Shown one piece after another: positions 13,791-20,365 of a DNA stretch of 20,365 bases. The DNA is from JBBRYK01 sp038237665 (lineage in GTDB: Bacteria; Actinomycetota; Thermoleophilia; Gaiellales; Gaiellaceae), in assembly GCA_038237665.1 (NCBI GenBank), contig JBBRYK010000046.1, positions 1-20,365 on the forward strand, read 5' to 3'. Numbering within the stretch: position 1 is the stretch's first letter; each line of letters starts with the position of its first letter. The position numbers and the translations under genes were made by a program. The notes beneath the pieces were generated by a model that saw only the letters and a program-made list of their open reading frames with translations, did no database searches and had not been told where the DNA came from.

Positions 13791-16160
13791 CTAAGGAGCC
13801 GGGGAGGAGCCCGCGCCCGGCGGCAGCGGCGTGAGCCCGCTCTGGGTTGTCGTACGCGTGCCGAGACGCCCAAGGTCGGATGTGTCTCGGCCGCGGAAAA
13901 TGTCGAGCGACCAGTCGAAGAAGAGCCGGAGCTTCCGCCTCAGCCCGGGCATCTCCATCAGATGGAAGCTCCGCGAAACTGCCCAGGCGAGGAAGCCGCG
14001 CAGGTGGACCGGCCCCAATCTCACTACTGCCTTGCGCTTGCCGAGCTCGACGACGGTACCCCGCGTCCGGTAGGAGAAGGCGCGCGCCCGGCCGAACCCG
14101 AGCGCGGCTGCAATGTTCACAGCCGCCGCCTCGCCTTGTCGGCTGGCGTGCTGTGCGGTCGGAGGGCAGGCCTGGGTGCGGTCCTTGGCTGGATCCGGGA
14201 CGGCCGCGGCGTCGCCGGCTGCCCAGACAAATTCATGACCGTCGACGCGCAGGTCCGAGCCCGTACGGATCCGGTTGCTTTCATCCAGCGGTAGCCCGAG
14301 TCGCCCGACAACGGGGTCAGGTTCGACACCGGCCGTCCAGACGACCGTCTGGGCCGGGATTTCCTCCCCGGTCGAGAGGATCACCGAGTCTTTTGTGACC
14401 TCGGCGAGAAGTGCGTTCGTTCGGATCTCGATTCCTCGTTTGGTGAGCTTCGCAGCGGCGAACTGCGCGAGCCTGGGCGCGATCTCCGGCATGATCCGGT
14501 CTCCGCTCTGCAACAGGAGCCAACTCGGTCCGCAGGCGGCGCAGAGTGGATAGAGATCGATCACATCCGAGACGAGGTCTTGGAGCTCGGCGATCCCCTC
14601 GACTCCCGCATAGCCTCCGCCGACGAACACGAACGACAGAGCCCGTCGTCGCTCGTCGTCGCTCGGCATCGACTCGGCGAGCTCGAGTGCCCGGATCGCA
14701 CGGTTCCGGAGGGCAAACGCGTCGCGCAGGGTCTTCAGGCCCACGGCTCGTTCGGCGAGGCCGGGGATGGGGGCTTTTCGCGGCACCGAGCCGACCGCGA
14801 CGATCAGGTGATTGTACGGCAGCTCCATCGGGCGCCCTTCGTGAGACGCGACCCCGGTGCGCGCGCCGAGCGCCGGCGCTTCGACATGGAGAATGCGCCG
14901 CTCGAGGTCGACCCCCGTCACGTGGCCCACATGCAACTGTGCGTAGTCGAGCTGCTCGCGCAGTGGCAGGACGACAGTCGTCGGCTCGAGGGCGCCGGCT
15001 GCTGCGCCGGCGAGGAGGGGTGTGTAGAGCATGTAGTTGTCATCTGAGACAACGGTGATCTGCACGGCATCCGAGGGCACCTGGCGCTCGAGCTTTCGGG
15101 CCGCAGCGAGGCCTGCGAAGCCGCCGCCGGCGATGACGACCTTGGCTGCAGACGGGTTCAGATCCGGCATCGCCCGCCGACCCTTGAGCGAGGCCAGCAT
15201 CCAGATGCCGACTCCGGCAAGCGTCAGCTGAATCAGCAGGAAGACGGTGTCGAGATCAACGGCCTCGTCGAACGGATCAGTTGGGAAGAAAAACGGGTTG
15301 GCGGCGCCCTTGGCAAAGTGAAAGTTGAGCAACATGACCGCCCCGCCGAGGTTCGCAAGGACGCCAATCAGCAGAATCGTTCGGCGCGTGCTTCGGCGCA
15401 GGTCCTCCCAGCGGAGCAGCCAAACGATCGCGGTGGCGGCTAGGCCGAGTCCGATCAGGACCTCACCCCATTCGATCGCATATCCGAAGAGCTCGCCCTG
15501 GGGAATGACTACGTGGCGCAGGACCGGCCTGTACCAGCTGTACGCGTCGCCGAGCTGGTCCTTCAACTCCGTCCCTAGGTCCGACGGGAAGTTGCCGCGG
15601 ACGATCTTGTTCAGCCCGGACATCAGGAACTCCCAAGCCACGATCAGCTGAATGACGAGCAGGGCATCGCCGGGGAACACCCGGCCCTTGGCTGAGGATG
15701 TGAGCTTCTTGCGCTCGAGCGGGCCGACCCCGGCGGTTACCTCCTCAACGGGTAACGAGGGCTGTACGGCGCGAGGCGCAGGGGGTGGGACTGCATGGGC
15801 TCTGGTGAGGACGGCCTCGACAGCGCGCGCAGCGTCCTGCGGTTCGTCGGGCACTGCCTCCTCCCGCCGCGGCCCGCCCTCGACCTCGATCGTCGTGCCG
15901 CCCATGCGAATCAGGTCGCCCGGCGCGAGCGGCGTCGTCTCCATTACCCGCCGCTCGTTGACGAAGGTCCCGTTGAGTGAATCGAGGTCCTCGATCTGGA
16001 GCTTGCCGTCTACTAGTTGAAAGGCCGCGTGCGGGCGCGAGACCTGCTCATCCTCGAGTAGCACGTTGGCCTCGGCGCGGCCGAACACCAGTCGCGAGGC
16101 GACGTCGAAGCGCTCGCCCTGGAGCGGGCCCTTCCGCACGATGAGACTCACGGGCTCCAA
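13791..16160 (-). CDS. FHA - DoxX-like membrane domain - type II NADH dehydrogenase fusion protein
   Basis: A 789-residue three-part protein. Residues 1-95 are an FHA domain with the phosphothreonine-binding set G27-R28, S41, H44, N63 and N68. A Pro/Ala-rich linker (about 96-160) follows. Residues 162-325 hold about four membrane segments of DoxX/DoxD type. Residues 338-760 are a complete NDH-2-like flavoprotein: FAD loop GGGFAGL (345-351), NADH loop VGGGYAG (513-519), VWTAGVEPDP, the second FAD motif AAGDAA (647-652) and CPPTAQHASRQG, then an amphipathic membrane-binding region (719-756). The tail is Thr/Pro-rich with TRTTTQSG (768-775). NDH-2 passes electrons from NADH to quinone without pumping protons. 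The start is TTG at 16160, after GGGAAGAGG; GTG at 16151 is an alternative, and M331 could start a free NDH-2. It is the last gene of the kinase unit. Confidence 0.9.
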   Translation of the reverse strand: MEPVSLIVRKGPLQGERFDVASRLVFGRAEANVLLEDEQVSRPHAAFQLVDGKLQIEDLDSLNGTFVNERRVMETTPLAPGDLIRMGGTTIEVEGGPRREEAVPDEPQDAARAVEAVLTRAHAVPPPAPRAVQPSLPVEEVTAGVGPLERKKLTSSAKGRVFPGDALLVIQLIVAWEFLMSGLNKIVRGNFPSDLGTELKDQLGDAYSWYRPVLRHVVIPQGELFGYAIEWGEVLIGLGLAATAIVWLLRWEDLRRSTRRTILLIGVLANLGGAVMLLNFHFAKGAANPFFFPTDPFDEAVDLDTVFLLIQLTLAGVGIWMLASLKGRRAMPDLNPSAAKVVIAGGGFAGLAAARKLERQVPSDAVQITVVSDDNYMLYTPLLAGAAAGALEPTTVVLPLREQLDYAQLHVGHVTGVDLERRILHVEAPALGARTGVASHEGRPMELPYNHLIVAVGSVPRKAPIPGLAERAVGLKTLRDAFALRNRAIRALELAESMPSDDERRRALSFVFVGGGYAGVEGIAELQDLVSDVIDLYPLCAACGPSWLLLQSGDRIMPEIAPRLAQFAAAKLTKRGIEIRTNALLAEVTKDSVILSTGEEIPAQTVVWTAGVEPDPVVGRLGLPLDESNRIRTGSDLRVDGHEFVWAAGDAAAVPDPAKDRTQACPPTAQHASRQGEAAAVNIAAALGFGRARAFSYRTRGTVVELGKRKAVVRLGPVHLRGFLAWAVSRSFHLMEMPGLRRKLRLFFDWSLDIFRGRDTSDLGRLGTRTTTQSGLTPLPPGAGSSPAP

Positions 16161-16210
16161 CTGCCTCTTCCCAGCGCGCGAGCATACTCTGGCCGCGCTT
16201 GAAACGCGAC

Positions 16211-17242
16211 TTAGCCTGGAGGCTCGAGCGCGCCGCGGAGCCGTAGGCGCGTTGCGCTGATCTCTCCCCGGTAGACGTGCTCGTCGCGCGATCCTTTGGT
16301 CTTGGCGGAGCCTCGCCCACGATGCTTGTTGAACGCCAGCTCAACCTCGAGCCCATAGAGGCGGCGCTGGAGCACCCAGGCTCGTGGGCCGCCTCGGAGG
16401 AGCGCCTGCAGCAACGCCCATGGCCGGCGCACCGTCCCGGTGACGGCCGCATATTCGTCGGGTCGGACAACACCAGCGGCGACTTCGCCGCTGAGCTCGC
16501 GCTCCACGATCACCCGCTCCCTTGCGACAGCCCAACTCATCAGCGCCGCGAGCCCGCCGAGGCCGAGCAAGGTCGGGAGGTGGCGAAGGACGCCGTCTCC
16601 GCCGCCGCGTCCAGTCGTCGCCGTCCACCACGGAACGTAGTCGACCGTAATGTGGAGCCCGGTCGCAACGGCCGTGCCGGCCACGGTCGCGGCAAACGCC
16701 AGGATGAAGCGCGATCGCCGCGCGATGGTTGCGGCTGCGCCGATGGCGGTGCCGTAGAGAAGCTGATCGGTTCCCGCAAGACTGCTCGAGAACAACGAGG
16801 CCGTATCCGAGACGAAATGCGGAGTGCGCATGATGCTGACGAGCGTGGCCGTGGCGTAGACCCCGACGCCGATTGCAGCTCCGTAAAGCACGCCGTCGAG
16901 AATCCCGTCGAGCTCATCGCGGACCAACCTGAAGAGCGCCAAGATGACGAGACCACGAACAGCCTCCTCGACGATCGGTGTGCCATAGCCGAGCTCCGAC
17001 CTCGGAATGATTCCCGCACCGTAGAGGCTCGTGCGAAGCCCGAAAGCCAACTCGAGGAGCGCCGCGATCACAGCGACGCCGATCGCCCCACCGAGGAGGG
17101 CCACCAGTACGAGCACGAGCGGCTCTTTCTCGTGGCGATCGACCCACCAGACGATGGCGAGGAGCGCCAGCGCGGGCAGGCCGGCCCAAGCCAGGCCGAC
17201 CCACAGGTTTCCCCATTCGGCGACCGCGACAGGCACGTTCAC
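16211..17242 (-). CDS. PrsW-like membrane protein, putative intramembrane metalloprotease
   Basis: A 343-residue polytopic membrane protein. It has about seven or eight hydrophobic segments between 13 and 240 and a basic cytoplasmic tail (241-343). PrsW-family marks are the DRHEKEP stretch after the second segment start (35-41), the double glutamate E92-E93 (PIVEEAVRG), the DGILDGVLYGAAIGVG segment (112-127), and H197 in GLHITVDY, which would complete the metal site. B. subtilis PrsW cuts the anti-sigma factor RsiW; many actinobacterial family members have no known substrate. The start is GTG at 17242, overlapping the kinase stop as GTGA, so the two are co-translated. The next gene starts 50 bases on. 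An anti-sigma gene is not present nearby. Family assignment is by motif and could be a non-catalytic relative. Confidence 0.82.
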   Translation of the reverse strand: MNVPVAVAEWGNLWVGLAWAGLPALALLAIVWWVDRHEKEPLVLVLVALLGGAIGVAVIAALLELAFGLRTSLYGAGIIPRSELGYGTPIVEEAVRGLVILALFRLVRDELDGILDGVLYGAAIGVGVYATATLVSIMRTPHFVSDTASLFSSSLAGTDQLLYGTAIGAAATIARRSRFILAFAATVAGTAVATGLHITVDYVPWWTATTGRGGGDGVLRHLPTLLGLGGLAALMSWAVARERVIVERELSGEVAAGVVRPDEYAAVTGTVRRPWALLQALLRGGPRAWVLQRRLYGLEVELAFNKHRGRGSAKTKGSRDEHVYRGEISATRLRLRGALEPPG

Positions 17243-19473
17243 CGGAACACGATCCTCGGGTAATGCTGGAACCGGATGGTGTTGCCGTTGTACGTCACCC
17301 CGATGAAGAGCGACGTACCGCGACGAAACGGCCCACCGGTCACCGTTAGAGCGAGATAACCCTTCGGCCTCGTCCGGTAGACCCGGAAATGCGACGGGCG
17401 AACGAAGTTCTGATTGGTGTGTGTGTCGACGAGCCGCAGGTCGACCCGGTCGTCCGCGAGGGAATCCTGGAGCTGGAGGAGAACGGCGAACTGCCGTGAC
17501 GTGTGATTGCGGAACCACGGGCAGCAGCGCGAGGGGTTCGCGCAGCTGCCGTTGTTCGTGTTGGCGCTGCCACAGACCGAGAGCGACATTCCTGTCTTCG
17601 GATGCGGGTATCCCGGCGGCGAGTAGGTGCGGTTGTCGATGCGGCGCGAGAAAGAAGCGACCGGGCGGCCGCTGAGCCCTCGGAGTCCGTGGTCGCCGGG
17701 TGGGTTATACGAAAGCCTGATCTGCTGCGACCCTGCCCGTATCGGCGCTGCGCCGGCCGCCTGCCCAACCAGGCTCAGAGTCAGGCTCGACCCGGACACC
17801 GTGACGTTGGTCGGGACGATCGGCTTCTTGTCCACCTCGACCTGGAAGGCCGTCGCGTCCGGTATCGAGGAAGCGTCGAGTGGCAATGTGAAGCGGGCGG
17901 AGACGACGTCGTCCTTCGCCTCGGCCGCGGCAAGCGCCGGCGGCGGCGGCGCGGCGAGTGAGGGCGTCCGCACGGCAACGTTCGCCAAAGCGGGGGCGAG
18001 ATTGCCGGCGAGGTCGGCGATCCCTCCTGTCGTCGGGCGCGTGTAGGCGAGACGGACGCGCTTCCCCGCGAGTGGTATCCCGGTCGTGAGTACGGCCTCC
18101 GAACCTCGTATGGCGACGGCGCGCGGCGAACGTTGGCCCGCGCCGGTATCGATGCTGAAGGCTCCCGCCGACGGTACCGACGCCGGATCGAGTCGCTCGC
18201 CGTAGGAAAGCGCGATCACCCCCTGGGAATTCGCGGAAGCCGAGGTGAGCCGGGGCGGGACCGTATCCGCCGGAGGCGGCGTAACCCCCGGCTTCGCTGA
18301 GGGCTTGAGCGCAACGAACCAGATCAGCACACCGATCCCTACGAATGCCGCGAAACCGGCAAGCCCCAGTGCGGCTCCGCGTAGCGCGAATCTGCGCGCG
18401 GAAGCGGCCCGCGGAACGGGTGGGGGAGGTGAGGGCGGCGCCGGTGTTGCAGGCGGCGGCGCGACCGTGGGCGGGGCGGCCGCATCGACCGGCGCAGGGA
18501 GGGGCGGAGCCGGGGAGAGTTCCGTCTCCGAGCGCGGCAGGCGGGTACGTGCGCCGGACGTCTGCATCGCTTCGGAGGCGACTGTCGCACCGGGAGCCGG
18601 CTGTGCACTGGGCGGCGCCAGCACTGTGTGGTCGGAGTGCGGGCGTCGCAGGGCGGCCTGGGCCGCAGAGACGAGGCTGCCCGCCGTCTGAAAGCGGTCC
18701 TGCGGAGACTTCGCCATCGCCTGCGTGACGACCTGATCGAGCGACGCCGGCAGGTCGGGGCGCAGCGCGCCCGGCCTCGGCTGTGGCTCGAGCAAGTGGG
18801 CCATCATCACCTGGGCTTCGCTTTCACCCTGGAATGGCGGCTTGCCCGTGAGGCAGTAGTAGAGGACTGCCCCGAGTGCGTACACGTCGGTACGGGCGTC
18901 CACGGGGAGGTCCTCGACCTGTTCCGGCGCCGCGTAGTCAACGGTGCCGATGAACAGGCCCGCGCGCGTTCGCCCGGCCGGGGCCGCGGAGAACTTCGCT
19001 ATTCCGAAGTCCGAAAGGTATGCCCGGTCACCCTCGGCGACGAGAATGTTCCCGGGCTTGATATCGCGGTGAACGAGTCCGAGCGCGTGCGCGGCGTCGA
19101 GGGCGGCCCCGACGGGTTCGAGCAGCCGTACTGCCCGTGCCGGATCTAGTTGTCCGGCACGCTCTACGAGGCGGCTCAGGTCGCCGCCGAGCACGTACCG
19201 CATGACGATGTAAAGCTGGCCCTCGTATTCGCCGGCATCGAAGACCTCGACGATCGCGGGATGCTCGATCGAGGCGGCCAGCTTCCACTCCTCCTCGAAG
19301 CGGCCGCGTGCCTCCGGGTCCTGTGCAAGGGTTGACGCGAGGAGTTTCAGCGCCCGCTTGCGGCCCAGGCGAAGGTGCTGGGCCAGGTAAACGACGCTCA
19401 TGCCTCCCGCGCCGATGAGCGAGTCAATCCGATGCCCAGCAATGACTTTGCCGATTAGTGGATCAGCGCTCAC
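17239..19473 (-). CDS. Transmembrane Ser/Thr protein kinase with SwmB-like outer domains
   Basis: A 744-residue Hanks-type kinase. The catalytic domain (about 13-275) is complete: glycine loop GAGGMS (21-26), K43, HRDIKPGN with D137, DFG (155-157), APE (182-184), and T169 and T177 in the activation loop. A long Pro/Ala-rich linker (280-360) precedes one membrane helix (363-389). Outside are two domains (about 406-503 and 508-612) with the SwmB/Ig-like pattern YGERLDPASVPSAGAF and LPLDASSIPDATAF, the first ending IADLAGNL. A C-terminal domain (613-744) follows with C634, C644, C650 and C651. PASTA repeats, usual in such kinases, are absent. The start is GTG at 19473, with GGGGA about seven bases before. 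It heads a unit with the PrsW-like and FHA-NDH genes, whose FHA domain is a natural partner. Confidence 0.93.
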   Translation of the reverse strand: MSADPLIGKVIAGHRIDSLIGAGGMSVVYLAQHLRLGRKRALKLLASTLAQDPEARGRFEEEWKLAASIEHPAIVEVFDAGEYEGQLYIVMRYVLGGDLSRLVERAGQLDPARAVRLLEPVGAALDAAHALGLVHRDIKPGNILVAEGDRAYLSDFGIAKFSAAPAGRTRAGLFIGTVDYAAPEQVEDLPVDARTDVYALGAVLYYCLTGKPPFQGESEAQVMMAHLLEPQPRPGALRPDLPASLDQVVTQAMAKSPQDRFQTAGSLVSAAQAALRRPHSDHTVLAPPSAQPAPGATVASEAMQTSGARTRLPRSETELSPAPPLPAPVDAAAPPTVAPPPATPAPPSPPPPVPRAASARRFALRGAALGLAGFAAFVGIGVLIWFVALKPSAKPGVTPPPADTVPPRLTSASANSQGVIALSYGERLDPASVPSAGAFSIDTGAGQRSPRAVAIRGSEAVLTTGIPLAGKRVRLAYTRPTTGGIADLAGNLAPALANVAVRTPSLAAPPPPALAAAEAKDDVVSARFTLPLDASSIPDATAFQVEVDKKPIVPTNVTVSGSSLTLSLVGQAAGAAPIRAGSQQIRLSYNPPGDHGLRGLSGRPVASFSRRIDNRTYSPPGYPHPKTGMSLSVCGSANTNNGSCANPSRCCPWFRNHTSRQFAVLLQLQDSLADDRVDLRLVDTHTNQNFVRPSHFRVYRTRPKGYLALTVTGGPFRRGTSLFIGVTYNGNTIRFQHYPRIVFR

Positions 19474-19622
19474 GTCCTCATCCCCTACGCGCGAGAGTAA
19501 CGCGCTGAGGTCAAGCCGTTCAGCTAGGAGCGATCGGCGCTTTGATTGGGCAAGCCCGTTGGTTTCAGGTGTAGCCCTGCCTCAGCCACCGTAGAACCCG
19601 CGGGAGGATCGCCGTATCCGGC

Positions 19623-19628
19623 TACCTT
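19623..19628 (+). promoter_or_regulatory. -10 hexamer of the PAP2 gene, probable very short leader
   Basis: TACCTT ends nine bases before the GTG at 19638, and the bases between (GTCTGGCGC) hold no ribosome site. The rest of the 164-base gap to the divergent kinase gene shows no other clear signal. Confidence 0.35.
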
Positions 19629-19637
19629 GTCTGGCGC

Positions 19638-20228
19638 GTGGATTACTGGATCTATCACGGGATCAACAGGCTCGTCCAGCAGCATCACTGGATCGGGAGC
19701 GTCTTCAACGGGCTGGAGACCTACCTCGTCCCCATCCTCGGCGTCGCAGCGTTCGCGATCTGGCTCGTGGCGCGCCCGGGTGGGAGCCGCCGCTGGAAGC
19801 TTGCTTCCGCGTCTGCGCTCGCCTCGGCAGCCCTAGCGCTCCTGATCAACCAGGCAATCGCGAAAGCGTGGCATCGCGACCGTCCCTACCAGGATCACCA
19901 CGTCTACCACCCCTACGCGCACTCGCACGACCCGTCGTTTCCGAGCGACCACTCGAGCGCCGCGTTCGGGATCGCGTTCGCAGTCTTGCTCTACGACCGA
20001 CTCGTCGGTGCAGCCTTCGTCGCTGTCGCCATACTGATCGCAGTCGGCCGAGTCTTCATCGGCGCGCACTATCTAACCGACGTTCTTGCGGGCGCCGCGG
20101 TCGGGCTGCTCGCGGCGGTGACAGTGGCACAGCTGGGGCGACCCGTGCTGACGTGGCTGGTTGGCCTCGTCGAGCGTGCGACCGACCCGCTCGTCCGCCA
20201 GGCCTACCGGCTAGCCGGACGCGCCTAG
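19638..20228 (+). CDS. PAP2-family membrane phosphatase, undecaprenyl-diphosphatase-like
   Basis: A 196-residue polytopic membrane protein with the three PAP2 phosphatase motifs: KAWHRDRP (about 75-82), FPSDHSSAAFG with the catalytic-region His, and GRVFIGAHYLTDVLAG with the second His. About five membrane helices surround them. Such enzymes remove phosphate from lipid pyrophosphates. The size and motif spacing are closest to BcrC-type undecaprenyl-pyrophosphate phosphatases, which recycle the cell-wall lipid carrier, but a phosphatidic or polyprenyl substrate cannot be excluded. The start is GTG at 19638, giving a typical N terminus. It is transcribed away from the kinase gene and has no downstream partner in the window. 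Confidence 0.9.
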   Translation: MDYWIYHGINRLVQQHHWIGSVFNGLETYLVPILGVAAFAIWLVARPGGSRRWKLASASALASAALALLINQAIAKAWHRDRPYQDHHVYHPYAHSHDPSFPSDHSSAAFGIAFAVLLYDRLVGAAFVAVAILIAVGRVFIGAHYLTDVLAGAAVGLLAAVTVAQLGRPVLTWLVGLVERATDPLVRQAYRLAGRA

Positions 20229-20365
20229 CCCGGATCGTGCAGTAAGGGCGTCCGGCGGGCTGTTGGAGGCTGCTTCGAGTCTGCTGGGTCGGAATGTGCG
20301 CGTGCCCGGCGGCTCGCTTGCTCTTGGCCGCTGCCGCCGGTGCTTGGGGGAGGGGGATCGGGCAC

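Noticed and set aside
13279..13834. Plus-strand open frames across the nuclease gene and tRNA-Thr
   Set aside because: They read through a tRNA and show no domain; the minus-strand frame has the nuclease family pattern.
19474..19637. SigA promoter for the kinase unit (TTGACC on the minus strand at 19509-19514; small GCGCG/CGCGC inverted repeat at 19489-19505)
   Set aside because: No -10 match lies at an acceptable distance, and the inverted repeat is only five bases long in GC-rich DNA.
20229..20365. Possible gene start or terminator after the PAP2 gene
   Set aside because: No open frame of note, no clear hairpin with T-run and no promoter; left unassigned.

Overview
The window is high-GC DNA with many GTG and TTG starts. 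It carries a housekeeping block typical of Gram-positive bacteria and a CarD-type RNA polymerase regulator. This points to an actinobacterium, plausibly a deep-branching class such as Thermoleophilia. The class is an inference from gene content and composition, not from a marker-gene comparison.

Left part (1-13171). The plus strand carries clpC (3' end), a ferritin-like gene, radA, carD, ispD, a PHP phosphoesterase, ispF, gltX-like, cysS, rlmB, a yacP-type NYN gene and a SigH-like sigma factor. This is the same order as the Bacillus subtilis block clpC-radA-disA-yacL-ispD-ispF-gltX-cysE-cysS-mrnC-rlmB-yacP-sigH, with disA, yacL, cysE and mrnC absent and carD, a PHP gene and a ferritin-like gene present instead. 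A minus-strand group sits between ispF and gltX: mutY, a 2-hydroxyacid dehydrogenase, an OmpR-type response regulator and its histidine kinase. The genes are packed tightly, and most internal junctions overlap by 4 to 14 bases. The gltX-like protein is unusual: it appears to lack about 80 residues from the middle of its catalytic domain.

Middle (13172-13790). A small minus-strand PD-(D/E)XK nuclease of the group-I-intron endonuclease type lies head to head with a tRNA-Thr(UGU) gene, 51 bases away. The rpmG-secE-nusG genes that usually follow sigH are not seen here.

Right part (13791-20228). A minus-strand three-gene unit runs from a transmembrane Ser/Thr kinase, through a PrsW-like membrane protein, to a 789-residue protein. 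That last protein joins an FHA phosphothreonine-binding domain, a DoxX-like membrane domain and a complete type II NADH dehydrogenase. The kinase's outer part is two SwmB-like domains plus a Cys-bearing tail, rather than PASTA repeats. Together this looks like a phospho-signalling module wired to a respiratory enzyme, and it is the best candidate here for an undescribed system. A divergent plus-strand PAP2-family phosphatase ends the window. I see no gene or clear signal in the last 137 bases.

Regulation. SigA-type promoters with 17-base spacers and clear ribosome sites precede carD and the sigma gene. Several other transcription-unit heads (gltX, mutY, the nuclease, the PAP2 gene, perhaps radA) have a TANNNT hexamer 6-10 bases before the start codon and no ribosome site, which suggests leaderless mRNAs. 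No CRISPR array, insertion sequence or origin was seen.
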